Source: Sedimenticola sp. (lineage in GTDB: Bacteria > Pseudomonadota > Gammaproteobacteria > Chromatiales > Chromatiaceae). From it: a DNA stretch of 53,609 bases. Of this stretch, positions 34,231 through 43,783 are shown piece after piece (position 1 is the stretch's first letter; each line of letters begins with the position of its first letter). The stretch is taken from contig JALVNE010000014.1 in NCBI GenBank assembly GCA_027026755.1, forward strand, positions 1 to 53,609, given 5' to 3'. Under the pieces are notes generated by a model. That model was given only the letters and a program-made list of their open reading frames with translations. It ran no database searches and was not told where the DNA came from. The translations under genes and the position numbers were made by a program.

Positions 34231-34695
34231 ATGACCAAGACCCTGGAAAAGAAAAAAGAACTCATTGGCAAACTCAGAGACGCAAAAAAAGCCCACCGAC
34301 GCTGGGTGAGCAATGCCCAGATACTCATGCAGGGCGTCCCGGTAAAGAATGACCAGCTTCCTCTCAACGACACGGAATGCGGCTTTGGCCACTGGTACTA
34401 TGGTGAAGGCCAGGCGCTGCTCGCCTATCCGGTCTACCGGAAGATCGAAGCTCCCCACACCGCCTTGCACGCGACCTATCTGCAGATCTTCGATCTGTTG
34501 TTTCGTGAACGTAAAGTCTCCCTGTTCAGCCGTATGCTGGGAAAGAAGGCGGAGCCGACCCCCGCGGAACTGGCAAAGGCGAAAAAACTGTTCACTGTGC
34601 TGAATGCGGAATCCATCAGGATCATGGGGCTGCTCGATGAACTGGCAGATCTGATCATTTCCATGGAGGACACGGATTTCGAAAACCTGTTCTGA
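34231..34695 (+). CDS. Stand-alone CZB (chemoreceptor zinc-binding) domain protein
   Basis: A 154-residue soluble protein. AKKAHRRWV (His22), TECGFGHWYYGEG (Cys50) and APHTALH (His76, His80) give the three-His/one-Cys zinc site of CZB domains. In chemoreceptors and diguanylate cyclases CZB senses zinc or HOCl. Here no output domain is attached, so it probably acts by partnering another protein. It is monocistronic between the repeat element and convergent truD. Confidence 0.88.
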   Translation: MTKTLEKKKELIGKLRDAKKAHRRWVSNAQILMQGVPVKNDQLPLNDTECGFGHWYYGEGQALLAYPVYRKIEAPHTALHATYLQIFDLLFRERKVSLFSRMLGKKAEPTPAELAKAKKLFTVLNAESIRIMGLLDELADLIISMEDTDFENLF

Positions 34696-34737
34696 CGGTC
34701 AGTCAGGCCGTCATGGCGCGTGATTGCAGTACTCGCT

Positions 34738-34755
34738 CCCGCACGCAGGTGCGGG
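34738..34755. terminator. Hairpin between convergent CZB and truD genes
   Basis: CCCGCAC and GTGCGGG pair around GCAG, seven bases each. There is no poly-T, but its position in a 62-bp convergent spacer makes termination on both strands plausible. Confidence 0.35.
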
Positions 34756-34757
34756 GG

Positions 34758-35783
34758 TTACCACTGTAACAGCTCGCGCATGACCACCGTGGCATAACGA
34801 CCGGCCCCCAGACGGAAGTTGACCTCCAGCTCCACACCATGAAGGCTCCATTGCAGTTCCATGACGCGCATTCTCAATGCCCGGCGGTCCTGCTCCAGGC
34901 CAAAGCGCTGCAGGCCCTCTATCCAATCCTGCTGGGAGGCAAGGACCTTCTGCTCCAGCTTCAGAGCCATCCCTTGCGGTACCAGGGCGCGCCCCGGGCG
35001 GCCACAAAGGGGGCCAGTCACATGCACTTCCTGACGTTCCAGTCGCTCAGGCAGATTGTCATCATGTCGAGCGTGGAACTGGCCGGAACCGCCCGCCAGC
35101 CGCATCACATCCCCCTCCAGCAACCGGTTCCAGTTGCCCTGACGCACCCGCTCCGCCAGCACCAGGTTGAACAACCAGGAACGGGCGGCGGACAACCAGA
35201 TGCTGCGCTTGTCCCGGCGCACTTTCTTCAGCTCTCCGGCAAACAAGGCCTGAGCCCGCTGTAAATTGCTGCCTTCGCGACCGAAACGCTGACTGCCAAA
35301 ATAATTGGGCACGCCTCCGGCGGCAATCTGTTCCAGGCGCTGCGCCAGCAGGCCGGCATCACCATGGAAATCAGGGACGCGCAAGCGGAAACAGTTGCCT
35401 CGCAGCGCGCCCCGGCGCAATTTGCGGTGATGGCGTTGGGCGTCCAGCACCTGCAGATTGTCGCCCTCGAGCGCACGCCAGTCGGGTTCCGGCTTGCCGG
35501 GCAGATGAATGGAAAAGGTCTGTGTGGTGATGGCCAGCCGGTCCTTGAGGCCGGCGTAACTTACATCCCGCTGGCGCACGCCAGCCAGGCGGGCAATATG
35601 TCCGGCCACTTCCGGGGTATTGAGATTGCGCTTGCGAATTTTCAGGAATACGTGCTCGCCAGCGCCTGAGGGTTCCAGGCCAAGATCTTCGACCACCTGG
35701 AAATCTTCGGCAATGACCCTGAGGCTGCCGCTGCCCGCGGGACCGCCCCAGGCCCGGGGCAGGGCCGCCACCGGATCACTCAT
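34758..35783 (-). CDS. truD: tRNA pseudouridine(13) synthase TruD
   Basis: A 341-residue enzyme that makes pseudouridine-13 in tRNA(Glu). The catalytic Asp lies in [14 protein letters not shown] near residue 75, and the [11 protein letters not shown] motif near 163-173 is family-specific. The start [12 protein letters not shown] overlaps the ispF stop by 8 bp. It is the last gene of the long minus-strand run. Confidence 0.96.
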   Translation of the reverse strand: MSDPVAALPRAWGGPAGSGSLRVIAEDFQVVEDLGLEPSGAGEHVFLKIRKRNLNTPEVAGHIARLAGVRQRDVSYAGLKDRLAITTQTFSIHLPGKPEPDWRALEGDNLQVLDAQRHHRKLRRGALRGNCFRLRVPDFHGDAGLLAQRLEQIAAGGVPNYFGSQRFGREGSNLQRAQALFAGELKKVRRDKRSIWLSAARSWLFNLVLAERVRQGNWNRLLEGDVMRLAGGSGQFHARHDDNLPERLERQEVHVTGPLCGRPGRALVPQGMALKLEQKVLASQQDWIEGLQRFGLEQDRRALRMRVMELQWSLHGVELEVNFRLGAGRYATVVMRELLQW

Positions 35784-36246
35784 GCAGCAGCACCACGGCG
35801 TGAGCGGCAATGCCTTCGCCCCGCCCGGTGAAGCCCATTTTCTCCGTGGTCGTGGCTTTCACATTGACCCGCGTGACTTCCACTTCCAGGTCTTCGGCAA
35901 GGCGTTCCCGCATCAGATCGATATGCGCGCCCAGACGGGGCTGCTGGGCGATTACCGTGGCATCCACATTGCCAACCTTTAGCCCGGCCTCCCGCAAGTT
36001 GCTGACCACCTTGCGCAGCAGAACACGGCTGTCCACATCTTTCCAGGCCGCCTCGGTATCGGGAAAATGGCGCCCGATGTCCCCCAGCCCAGCCGCTCCC
36101 AGCAGGGCGTCGCAGAGGGCATGAATGAGCACGTCACCGTCGGAATGAGCGATCAGGCCCTGGTCATGGGGGATGCTCACACCACCAAGAACCACATGAT
36201 CGCCGTGGCCAAAACGATGGGCGTCGTAACCGTAGCCGATACGCAT
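35776..36246 (-). CDS. ispF: 2-C-methyl-D-erythritol 2,4-cyclodiphosphate synthase
   Basis: A 156-residue MEP-pathway enzyme. [13 protein letters not shown] holds the metal-binding DxH (Asp8, His10), and [14 protein letters not shown] with DIGRHFPDT completes the active site. The ATG at 36246 matches the family N-terminus; an earlier in-frame start at 36264 would overlap der. Its usual partner ispD is not adjacent here; instead der lies immediately upstream, one base away. Confidence 0.97.
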   Translation of the reverse strand: MRIGYGYDAHRFGHGDHVVLGGVSIPHDQGLIAHSDGDVLIHALCDALLGAAGLGDIGRHFPDTEAAWKDVDSRVLLRKVVSNLREAGLKVGNVDATVIAQQPRLGAHIDLMRERLAEDLEVEVTRVNVKATTTEKMGFTGRGEGIAAHAVVLLHE

Positions 36247-36247
36247 G

Positions 36248-37636
36248 TTATTTTCTTTTTGCATGCTTCATCAGCCGCCGGCGTTTGTGCTGCTGACGGG
36301 GGGTGAGTTTGTTGCGCCGCCCCTTGAAGGGGTTGTCGCCTGTACGGAACTCGATGCGCACCGGGGTGCCCCACAGTTTGAAGGCCTTGCGGAAACGATT
36401 TACCAGGTAACGCTGGTAGCTGGCGGGCACGGCGTCCGTCTGGTTGCCGTGGATGACGATGATGGGCGGGTTCTTGCCGCCCTGGTGCGCATAGCGCAGT
36501 TTGATGCGCCGTCCCCGCACCAGGGGGGGCTGATGCTCCATCACTGCCTGTTCAAGGATGGCAGTGAGATCCGAGGTCTTCAAATCGGCAACCGCGGCCC
36601 CGTAGGCGGCATCCACTGCTTCCATCAAATGTCCTACCCCGGTGCCATGCAGGGCAGAGATGAACATCACTTCGGCAAAGGACAGGAAAGGCAGCTTGCG
36701 CTCCAGCTCGGACTTGATGCGCTCCCGTTCGTCACTCTGCAGGCCGTCCCATTTGTTGATCACCACCACCAGGGCGCGGCCGCTGTCCACCACATGACCG
36801 GCCAGGGTGGCATCCTGTTCGGAGATGCCCTGGTGGGCATCCAGCACCAGCAGCACCACGTTGGCGGCTTCCATGGCTTGCAGGGTCTTGATGATGCTGA
36901 ACTTTTCTATGGCTTCGTTGATGCGCGCCCGGCGGCGCACCCCAGCGGTATCGATGAGGGTATAGCTTCGCCCTTCATGCTCGAAAGGCACACGGATGCT
37001 GTCCCTGGTGGTGCCGGGCTTGTCGAAAGCCACCAGGCGTTCCTCACCGATGAGCCGGTTGATGAGGGTGGACTTGCCCACGTTGGGACGGCCCACTACG
37101 GCGATCTGTATCCCGCCGCCTTCTTCTTCCGGTGCTTCATCGGCCGGCGGCAGGGTATCGAGGACCTGGTTGACCAGGGGCTTGACGCCCCGCCCGTGAG
37201 CCGCGGAAATCGCCACGGGCTCCCCCAGCCCCAGGGCATGGAACTCGACCGCCGCCACGTCCTTGTCCAGGGACTCGGACTTGTTGGCCACCACGGTGAT
37301 GGGCTTGCCAGTCTTGCGCAGCTCGGCGGCAATCTGCTCGTCGGCCCCCGCCAAACCTTCCCGGGCATCCACCAGATAGAAGATGTGATCTGCTTCCTCG
37401 ATGGCCAGGCGTACCTGCCTGTCCATGAGCACTTCCACGCCTTCCCTTTCGCCACTGATGCCTCCCGTATCCACCACCAGGTAGGGACGACTGCCCAGGC
37501 GGCCCACGCCGTACTGGCGATCCCGGGTCAGCCCGGGCTGGTCGGCCACCAGGGCGTCGCGGCTGCGGGTGAGACGGTTGAAAAGGGTGGATTTGCCAAC
37601 ATTGGGACGGCCCACCAGGGCGATGACGGGAAGCAT
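36248..37636 (-). CDS. der: Ribosome-assembly GTPase Der (EngA)
   Basis: A 462-residue protein with two GTPase domains in tandem, the hallmark of Der: GRPNVGKS near residue 9 and again near 182. Each has a matching DTGG or DTAG switch motif and an NKxD motif (NKSE and NKWD). The C-terminal KH-like domain ends in a Lys/Arg-rich tail. It acts in 50S ribosome assembly. It follows bamB, as in E. coli. Confidence 0.98.
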   Translation of the reverse strand: MLPVIALVGRPNVGKSTLFNRLTRSRDALVADQPGLTRDRQYGVGRLGSRPYLVVDTGGISGEREGVEVLMDRQVRLAIEEADHIFYLVDAREGLAGADEQIAAELRKTGKPITVVANKSESLDKDVAAVEFHALGLGEPVAISAAHGRGVKPLVNQVLDTLPPADEAPEEEGGGIQIAVVGRPNVGKSTLINRLIGEERLVAFDKPGTTRDSIRVPFEHEGRSYTLIDTAGVRRRARINEAIEKFSIIKTLQAMEAANVVLLVLDAHQGISEQDATLAGHVVDSGRALVVVINKWDGLQSDERERIKSELERKLPFLSFAEVMFISALHGTGVGHLMEAVDAAYGAAVADLKTSDLTAILEQAVMEHQPPLVRGRRIKLRYAHQGGKNPPIIVIHGNQTDAVPASYQRYLVNRFRKAFKLWGTPVRIEFRTGDNPFKGRRNKLTPRQQHKRRRLMKHAKRK

Positions 37637-37651
37637 GTTCTATTCTTCCAG

Positions 37652-38821
37652 CTATTCTTCTGGCAGCCCCAGTGAAACCAGCCTGCCATCGCTGGTGAGA
37701 ACATAGAGCACATCACCCACCGCCACCGGTGGCGCGACGATGGCATCACCGATATCCATGCGGGCGGCCATGGAACCGTCGGCGGAAGACAGCCAGTGCA
37801 GGTACCCTTCGAAATCGCCCACCACGGTATAGTCACCCTGGATGGCGGGCGCGGTGAGAGCCCGGTTTTTCAGCGCCTGCTGGCGCCAGCGCGCCGAGCC
37901 GGAATCCGGGTCCAGGGACCAGACATTTCCCTGGGCGTCGGTCACCGCCAACTGCTGCCAGTTGGCTGCCATGTTGTTGTACACCGACATCTCCCGTTTC
38001 CAGAAGACCTTGCCGCTGCCCTCGCCCATGGCCGCCACATGACCCTGGTAGGCGGCGCCATAGACCGTACCACTGTAGATCAGGGGATCGGCGTCCACGT
38101 CCACCATGCGCTCCAGGTCGGAACGGCCGCTGGGCAGGGTGACATGCTGTTCCCATTCCAGCAACCCGCTATCCAGGGACAGCGCGATCATTTTTCCACC
38201 CGCCAGCCCGCAATACACCGTACCGCCACTGATGACGGGACTGCTGCTGCCGCGCAGGGTGAGCACCGGCACCTTGTGATCGTATATCCACAGCTGTTCG
38301 CCGTCAGGCGCATTCAGCCCGACGAGCTTGCCATCCGCTGTGTGCACCACGATGACCGCATCATCCACCGCAGGCACGGCCAGGATTTCACTGCTCAGAT
38401 CCTTACGCCAGCGTTCCTCGCCCGAATCCGCCGAGAACGCAACCACCTGGCCATCACTGGTGCCAATGACGACGAGATCGTCGCCCACGCCGGGACCGGC
38501 GGACGCGGGCAGCTCCGTTTCCACCAGCCAGGACTGGGCGCCACTTTCCGCATCCAGGGCGCGCAGATCCCCTTCCGCGTCAACCACATAGACCACGCCG
38601 TTCCGCACTGCGGGCATGAGGCGGTTGTACGCCGTCCCCGTATCGCCGATATCCAGGCTCCAGCGCAGTTGCGGCTTGACCACGGGGGTGAAATCCACCA
38701 GTTCCGCGGGCTCCAGGGCAGGATCGTCGTCACCAAACCAGGTGGTGGGATCCGCCATGGTGCCGCAGCCGGCAAGCATCGCTGCAAGCACAGGCAACAG
38801 GAGCCAGCGAGTCATGTTCAT
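37652..38821 (-). CDS. bamB: Outer membrane assembly factor BamB
   Basis: A 389-residue lipoprotein of the BAM complex. Signal peptide with lipobox LAGC (Cys about residue 19), followed by an eight-bladed PQQ-type beta-propeller seen as repeats of the form VYVVDAEGDLRALDAESG. BamB scaffolds BamA in outer-membrane protein folding. It starts directly after yfgM and precedes der with a 15-bp gap. Confidence 0.96.
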   Translation of the reverse strand: MNMTRWLLLPVLAAMLAGCGTMADPTTWFGDDDPALEPAELVDFTPVVKPQLRWSLDIGDTGTAYNRLMPAVRNGVVYVVDAEGDLRALDAESGAQSWLVETELPASAGPGVGDDLVVIGTSDGQVVAFSADSGEERWRKDLSSEILAVPAVDDAVIVVHTADGKLVGLNAPDGEQLWIYDHKVPVLTLRGSSSPVISGGTVYCGLAGGKMIALSLDSGLLEWEQHVTLPSGRSDLERMVDVDADPLIYSGTVYGAAYQGHVAAMGEGSGKVFWKREMSVYNNMAANWQQLAVTDAQGNVWSLDPDSGSARWRQQALKNRALTAPAIQGDYTVVGDFEGYLHWLSSADGSMAARMDIGDAIVAPPVAVGDVLYVLTSDGRLVSLGLPEE

Positions 38822-39442
38822 CTAACCACCCAGCTCCATCAGCTTCATGCGCACCAGGGTCGGGTTGCTCACGCCCTTCTCCAGCGCCTTGGCAAAATCA
38901 CTGCGCGCGCCTTCCCGGTCACCCCGGGTCAGCTTGACTTCCGCCTGGATGCTGAGAAATTCGCCCATCCAGGAATCCTCCGCGGGATTGGATGCCAGGG
39001 TGGAGGCCTCGTCCAGCTTGTCCATGTCCAGCAGCAGGCGCGCCAGGCGCACTTTCGCCAGCTTGCCGATGGCCTCGTCACTGGCATTGTCCATCACCCA
39101 CTGCAAGCGGGTTCTGGCTTTGTCCTTGTCCCCGGCCTCCACCTGCAGGCGGGCAAGATCCAGGGCCGTGAACAAGGCGTAGGTGGACCCCGGGTATTCT
39201 TTCATCAGGGCCTCGCCGCGCTGTATCGCCGCATCCAGGTCGTTGCCACGGGCCGCCTGGGCAAAGCCTTCGTAGTTGGCCGAGGCGTTTTCCGCCTGCA
39301 CGCGCTGGTATTCCATCCAGCCCTTGCCGCCACCAACCACTGCCAGTCCCAGCACGATGCCGCCAATGGCCCACTTGCCGTTTTCCTTCCACCATTTTTT
39401 CAGGGCTTCGACCTGTTCTTCTTCCGTCTGGTAGGTACTCAC
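38822..39442 (-). CDS. yfgM: YfgM: SecYEG-associated TPR protein
   Basis: A 206-residue protein with an N-terminal TM helix (about 25-43, GKWAIGGIVLGLAVVGGG) and periplasmic TPR-like repeats. In E. coli YfgM binds the translocon and PpiD. I place the start at GTG 39442: GGAGAG lies seven bases before it and the E. coli protein begins at the same point (MEIYENENDQ...). The longer form starting with TTG at 39457 would overlap hisS. It lies between hisS and bamB as expected. Confidence 0.9.
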   Translation of the reverse strand: MSTYQTEEEQVEALKKWWKENGKWAIGGIVLGLAVVGGGKGWMEYQRVQAENASANYEGFAQAARGNDLDAAIQRGEALMKEYPGSTYALFTALDLARLQVEAGDKDKARTRLQWVMDNASDEAIGKLAKVRLARLLLDMDKLDEASTLASNPAEDSWMGEFLSIQAEVKLTRGDREGARSDFAKALEKGVSNPTLVRMKLMELGG

Positions 39443-39446
39443 TCGA

Positions 39447-40721
39447 TCACTCTCCAATCTCTTCTTTCAGAAAGGCTGCCAGCTGGCCCTGGGCCAGGGA
39501 AACCTGATCCCGCTGCTCCCGCAGCCACTTTACACCCACTTGTTGCTGCCGTAATTCGTCTTCGCCCAGAATCAGCGCGACCCGGGCGCCACTCCTGTCC
39601 GCCTTCTTGAACTGGGACTTGAAGCTGCCTCCACCGCAGTTCACCTGTAGCCTCAGACCTGGCAGGAGGTTGCGCAGTTCCTCGGCCAGCACCAGTCCCG
39701 GGGCCTGTACCTGGTCGCCAGCCAGCACCAGGTAGGCATGAGGGTCAGCGTCTGTGGGTGCAGCGCCCAGTTCTTCCAGCACAGCCACCACGCGATCCAC
39801 ACCCATGCCAAAGCCCACGGCGGGCGTGGGCCTGCCGCCCAGCTGTTCCACCAGGCCATCGTAGCGACCGCCAGCGCATACGGTTCCCTGGGCGCCCAGC
39901 AGGTCGGTCATCCACTCGAACACGGTGCGGGAATAGTAGTCCAGGCCGCGCACCAGGCGGGGATTGACGACATAGTCCACACCGGCTGCTTCCAGCCCCC
40001 TGACAATCACCTCGAAATGGGTCCGGGATTCCTCGCCCAGATCGTCCATGAGAGACGGCGCCCCGGTGATGATATCCGTCATCTCGGGATTCTTGGAGTC
40101 CAGCACCCGCAGGGGGTTGGTTTCCAGGCGCCGCAGGCTGTCCTCGTCCAGCCGGTCCTGGTGCGCTCGCAGGTATTCCACCAGACGCGTCCGGTAGGCC
40201 TTGCGCTCGTCCGGGGTTCCCAGGGTGTTGATCTGCAGCTCCAGCCCGGAAATGCCCAATTCTTTCCACAGCCTGGCAGAAACCAGAATCACCTCCAGGT
40301 CGATGTCCGGCCCTGCCATGCCGTAAGCTTCCAGCCCTATTTGTTCAAACTGGCGATACCTGCCCTTCTGCGGCCGCTCGTGGCGGAACATGGCGCCCTG
40401 GTACCACAGGCGCTGCGTCTGGTTGTGGAGCAGGCCGTTCTCCATGCAGGCGCGCACACAACCCGCTGTGCCCTCGGGACGCAGGGTCAGGGAATCCCCA
40501 TTCCTGTCCTCGAAGCTGTACATCTCCTTCTCCACGATGTCCGTGACCTCGCCGATGGAGCGCTTGAACAGTTCGGTCATCTCCAGCACCGGCGTACGGA
40601 TTTCACCGTAGGCGTAGGACTGGAATACCCGCCTTGCAGTGTCTTCCACGAACTGCCACAGGGGCGTCTGCCCGGGGAGTATGTCGCGCATTCCCCGCAC
40701 TGCCTGGATCTTCTTGGCCAT
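39447..40721 (-). CDS. hisS: Histidyl-tRNA synthetase
   Basis: A 424-residue class II aminoacyl-tRNA synthetase. Motif 2 ([20 protein letters not shown], about 105-124), the HisA-type [15 protein letters not shown] and motif 3 ([10 protein letters not shown]-like [12 protein letters not shown], near 299) are present, with the C-terminal anticodon-binding domain. It attaches histidine to its tRNA. The ispG gene usually found between rodZ and hisS is missing here; hisS abuts rodZ directly. Confidence 0.98.
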   Translation of the reverse strand: MAKKIQAVRGMRDILPGQTPLWQFVEDTARRVFQSYAYGEIRTPVLEMTELFKRSIGEVTDIVEKEMYSFEDRNGDSLTLRPEGTAGCVRACMENGLLHNQTQRLWYQGAMFRHERPQKGRYRQFEQIGLEAYGMAGPDIDLEVILVSARLWKELGISGLELQINTLGTPDERKAYRTRLVEYLRAHQDRLDEDSLRRLETNPLRVLDSKNPEMTDIITGAPSLMDDLGEESRTHFEVIVRGLEAAGVDYVVNPRLVRGLDYYSRTVFEWMTDLLGAQGTVCAGGRYDGLVEQLGGRPTPAVGFGMGVDRVVAVLEELGAAPTDADPHAYLVLAGDQVQAPGLVLAEELRNLLPGLRLQVNCGGGSFKSQFKKADRSGARVALILGEDELRQQQVGVKWLREQRDQVSLAQGQLAAFLKEEIGE

Positions 40722-41744
40722 CTATTCTGCTGGTGGTTTGAGAGTTAGTTTGGCGACATTGCCCCGGGTGTAAGGAGCAAGATCATAGGGCTTGCCATCT
40801 ATCAGGATGGTTAGGTTACGCGCATTCCCCAACACCATCTTGTAGGGAAACTCGCCGGTCAGCTCGATTTCTTCGCCAGCCTGGCGTTTGCCCACCATCT
40901 TGAAGCTGCCATTGGCCCCGCGCACATCCACCCAGCAATCACCTTTGAACGAAAGAAGTACACGGGGAGAAGCGGCTGGCGGTGTTGGCTCGGCAGGAGC
41001 TGGCTTGGGAGCAGGCTCGTCTTCTTCCGCGACAGTGGCGGCCTCCTCTGGCGGGGATTCGGCACTGCTGGGGGAAGCTACGGCATCAGCCTGCGGGGAA
41101 GTTTCTTCCGGGGGCAGCTGCTCCGGCTGGGATGGCGTTACGGACTCCCCGGCTGGTTCGGGCGGAATATCGGCAACATGCGTCACCTCATCACCGGCAA
41201 CAGCATTGGCTACTGTAGCGCCACCTTCCTCCTTGGCGGCAGCAGCGACCAGTTCACCGTCCGTTGCGGATACCTGCTCGCCTTTCTCCAGGTTGGACTT
41301 CCACCACAGACCAAAAGTCGTCAACAGGGCAATGATCACCAGCCAGGTTACCAACCGCACCACGCCATGACTGCTGCGAATCTCCTCCCTTACCCCCTGG
41401 GCCAAAGCGGGCGGCGCGGTACAACCCTCACCCTCCGGACAGAGCTTTTCGAACTCGGACAGGATCACTTCTTCCGGCACATTCACCGCCCGGGCAAAAT
41501 TCCGGTAATAGCCGCGCACGAAAACCCGCGCCGGCAAAACGTCGTAGTTCTCCTCTTCCAGGGCCTGCACCATGGCCTTGCTCAGGCGCAACCGCTCGGC
41601 CAGGGTGGCAATCTCCATGCCCAGCGCCTCCCGCGCCTGCCTCAACCGGCTGCCAGGAGAAGGTACGCTGGCCACAACAGCCTCATCACTGCTTCCCGGT
41701 GTCTGGCGCTTCTTGTTTCTCACACTTGCCATGACCGTACTCAT
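40722..41744 (-). CDS. rodZ: RodZ: cytoskeletal membrane protein
   Basis: A 340-residue protein. An HTH domain (SRLRQAREALGMEIATLAERL, about 32-95) is followed by a TM helix near 130-148, a long Ala/Pro/Glu-rich periplasmic linker and the C-terminal DUF4115 beta domain (about 265-335). RodZ links MreB to the membrane and supports rod shape. It overlaps pilW by ATGA and abuts hisS. Confidence 0.93.
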   Translation of the reverse strand: MSTVMASVRNKKRQTPGSSDEAVVASVPSPGSRLRQAREALGMEIATLAERLRLSKAMVQALEEENYDVLPARVFVRGYYRNFARAVNVPEEVILSEFEKLCPEGEGCTAPPALAQGVREEIRSSHGVVRLVTWLVIIALLTTFGLWWKSNLEKGEQVSATDGELVAAAAKEEGGATVANAVAGDEVTHVADIPPEPAGESVTPSQPEQLPPEETSPQADAVASPSSAESPPEEAATVAEEDEPAPKPAPAEPTPPAASPRVLLSFKGDCWVDVRGANGSFKMVGKRQAGEEIELTGEFPYKMVLGNARNLTILIDGKPYDLAPYTRGNVAKLTLKPPAE

Positions 41745-42508
41745 TTGTCCAGGGAGCGCGCCTGCTCGGAATCGGGAAAACTGGATTTCAGCAGCATGGC
41801 ATCACTTCTCACCTGGTTGACATTCCCCAGCTTGCGTTCGGTCTGGATGCTCAGGTACAGCAGTTCCGCCGTTGGCTTTGCCACCTCCCGGTAGCGTTGC
41901 AGATACGCGCGCGTGGACAGGTACTTGCCCTGATCGAAACGCAGTTGGGCCATCTGGTACAGGGCCGGTGCGTAGGATGGATTGCGCTCCAGCGCTCGCA
42001 ACAGATAATCCTCTGCCTTGTCCTTCAGACCCGCCTTTCTGGCACAGGTACCTGCATTGGACAAAGCCACCCAGGGCGTCTGGTAAAGGGGATTCTCCAG
42101 GGCCTTGTCGAAATACGGCAGCGACCGCTGGTACTCTTGCAACTTGCACAGGTAGCTGCCGAAGGCGTTCAGGGCATAGGGATTCTTTGGATCGACTTCC
42201 AGGGCGCGACGGTAGGCCGCGCTGGCCGCGTCATTCTCGCCCAGGGTTTCATAGGTCAGCGCCAGCACCAGATGGGCATTGCCATTACGCGGGCCTTTGG
42301 CAACAGCCTTCTTGGCTTTCCGCAGGGCAGTGTCGTAATCCCCCTGCCGCAGGTATTCGTAGGCCAGCTGTACATAGACATCGGACGCTTCGTTCTCAGA
42401 ACTACTCTTTCCCAGCTGTCCTGTGCTGGCGTCATTCTCGCCCTGTACCAACTCCTGGCCGCAACCACCGAGCAACAGAAAAATAATGACGAGGCCCATC
42501 AGTCTCAT
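41741..42508 (-). CDS. pilW: PilW/PilF type IV pilus biogenesis lipoprotein
   Basis: A 255-residue TPR lipoprotein. Lipobox LGGC (Cys about residue 16) and six TPR units ([18 protein letters not shown], then [19 protein letters not shown], and others) match PilF/PilW, the pilotin for the PilQ secretin. It overlaps rlmN by ATGA. Its presence implies a type IV pilus system elsewhere in the genome, though the gene is also kept in lineages lacking pili. Confidence 0.93.
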   Translation of the reverse strand: MRLMGLVIIFLLLGGCGQELVQGENDASTGQLGKSSSENEASDVYVQLAYEYLRQGDYDTALRKAKKAVAKGPRNGNAHLVLALTYETLGENDAASAAYRRALEVDPKNPYALNAFGSYLCKLQEYQRSLPYFDKALENPLYQTPWVALSNAGTCARKAGLKDKAEDYLLRALERNPSYAPALYQMAQLRFDQGKYLSTRAYLQRYREVAKPTAELLYLSIQTERKLGNVNQVRSDAMLLKSSFPDSEQARSLDK

Positions 42509-43620
42509 GAGGCAAGCCCTCCTTGCAAACGCGGGCGCAGAGATACCCGTACGCGCCCGCTGCGATCCCGCACTTTGCCCACCAGCTGGCCGCAGGCGGC
42601 GTCGATATCGTCACCCCGGGTCTTGCGCAGAATGGCCATGATGCCTGCTTTCATGAGTTTTTGCCGGAAGGCTTCGATACGCTCTGGCGGCGAACTGCGA
42701 TAGTCGGTACCCGGAAAAGGATTGAAGGGAATCAGATTCATCTTGGAAGGAGTGCCCTCGAGCAGCCGGATCAGAGCCTTGGCATGGGCGATACTGTCAT
42801 TGATGCCGTCCAGCATCACGTATTCCCAGGTAACCTTGCGGCGCTTGTCGTTCTTCACGAACTCCCGACAGGCAGGAATCAGCTCTTCCAGGGGATACTT
42901 GCGGTTGATGGGCACCAGCTCATCGCGCAGGGCATTGTCCGGGGCATGCAGGGATACGGCCAGGCTCACGTCCGACACTTCCCGCAGGCGATAGAGATTG
43001 GGCACGATACCGGAGGTGCTGAGGGTCACCCGGTACTTGGACAGCATGTAGGTCAGGTCGTCCTGCATGAGATCCATGGCCCTGACCACGGGCTCGAAGT
43101 TGGCCAGGGGCTCACCCATGCCCATGAGCACCACGTTGGTGGGCGGCTTGCCCATCTGCCGGGTGGCGTGCCAGACCTGGCCGATGATCTCGCCGGTGCT
43201 GAGATTGCGGTTGAAGCCCTGTTTCGCCGTGGAGCAGAAGGAACAGTCCAGGGCACAGCCCACCTGAGAGGAAACACAGACGGTGCTGCGGTTGCCGTCG
43301 GGAATATAGACCGTCTCCACCCGCTGACCGTCATGCAGCTCCATGACCCATTTCACCGTACCATCGGCGGACGGCTTTTCCAGGATGATCTCCGGCAGGC
43401 GCACTTCCGCGCCAGCCGTCAGGGCGGCGCGCAGTTTCTTGGACAGGTCTGTCATCCGGCCGAAATCCGTGACACCATGCTTGTGAATCCACTTCAGCAC
43501 ATTACGCCCGTGGAAAGGCTTGGCGCCCAGGCTCACGAAGTATTCCTCCATGGCCTCGCGGTTCAGATCCAGCAGATTCAGGGGTTTGTCAGTAGCCAAA
43601 ATTGGGTTCCCGATGGTCAC
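42505..43620 (-). CDS. rlmN: 23S rRNA/tRNA adenine-C2 methyltransferase RlmN
   Basis: A 371-residue radical SAM enzyme that methylates A2503 of 23S rRNA and A37 of some tRNAs. The cluster motif CALDCSFC (CxxxCxxC) lies near residues 121-128, and the second conserved Cys is in [10 protein letters not shown] near 345. The start appears to be GTG at 43620. It heads the rlmN-pilW-rodZ-hisS-yfgM-bamB-der-ispF-truD run. Confidence 0.97.
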   Translation of the reverse strand: MTIGNPILATDKPLNLLDLNREAMEEYFVSLGAKPFHGRNVLKWIHKHGVTDFGRMTDLSKKLRAALTAGAEVRLPEIILEKPSADGTVKWVMELHDGQRVETVYIPDGNRSTVCVSSQVGCALDCSFCSTAKQGFNRNLSTGEIIGQVWHATRQMGKPPTNVVLMGMGEPLANFEPVVRAMDLMQDDLTYMLSKYRVTLSTSGIVPNLYRLREVSDVSLAVSLHAPDNALRDELVPINRKYPLEELIPACREFVKNDKRRKVTWEYVMLDGINDSIAHAKALIRLLEGTPSKMNLIPFNPFPGTDYRSSPPERIEAFRQKLMKAGIMAILRKTRGDDIDAACGQLVGKVRDRSGRVRVSLRPRLQGGLAS

Positions 43621-43661
43621 GCATCAAAACTGAATATATGCAAACAAGTTATTTTACTCTC

Positions 43662-43682
43662 CATTGGCAGTTTGCGCCAATG
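43662..43682. promoter_or_regulatory. Inverted repeat upstream of rlmN and prolyl oligopeptidase
   Basis: CATTGGC (43662-43668) and GCCAATG (43676-43682) with a 7-base spacer, in the 163-bp divergent region. It could be an operator, or chance. A TATATT at 43633-43638 lies on the rlmN side. Confidence 0.3.
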
Positions 43683-43739
43683 AATTCCGTTCCACAAAAC
43701 AGAACAGCCCTACCAGCCAACGACTCCCTTTTTCAGCAC

Positions 43740-43745
43740 TATAAT
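43740..43745 (+). promoter_or_regulatory. Candidate -10 for the prolyl oligopeptidase gene
   Basis: A perfect TATAAT about 39 bases before the ATG at 43784. No good -35 at 17 bp. Confidence 0.35.
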
Positions 43746-43783
43746 CACGGGAACCAGACCAAACAACAAACACAGGAATGCTC

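Noticed and set aside
37796-39610. Long open frame antisense to bamB and yfgM
   Set aside because: It spans two real genes and lacks any recognisable domain.
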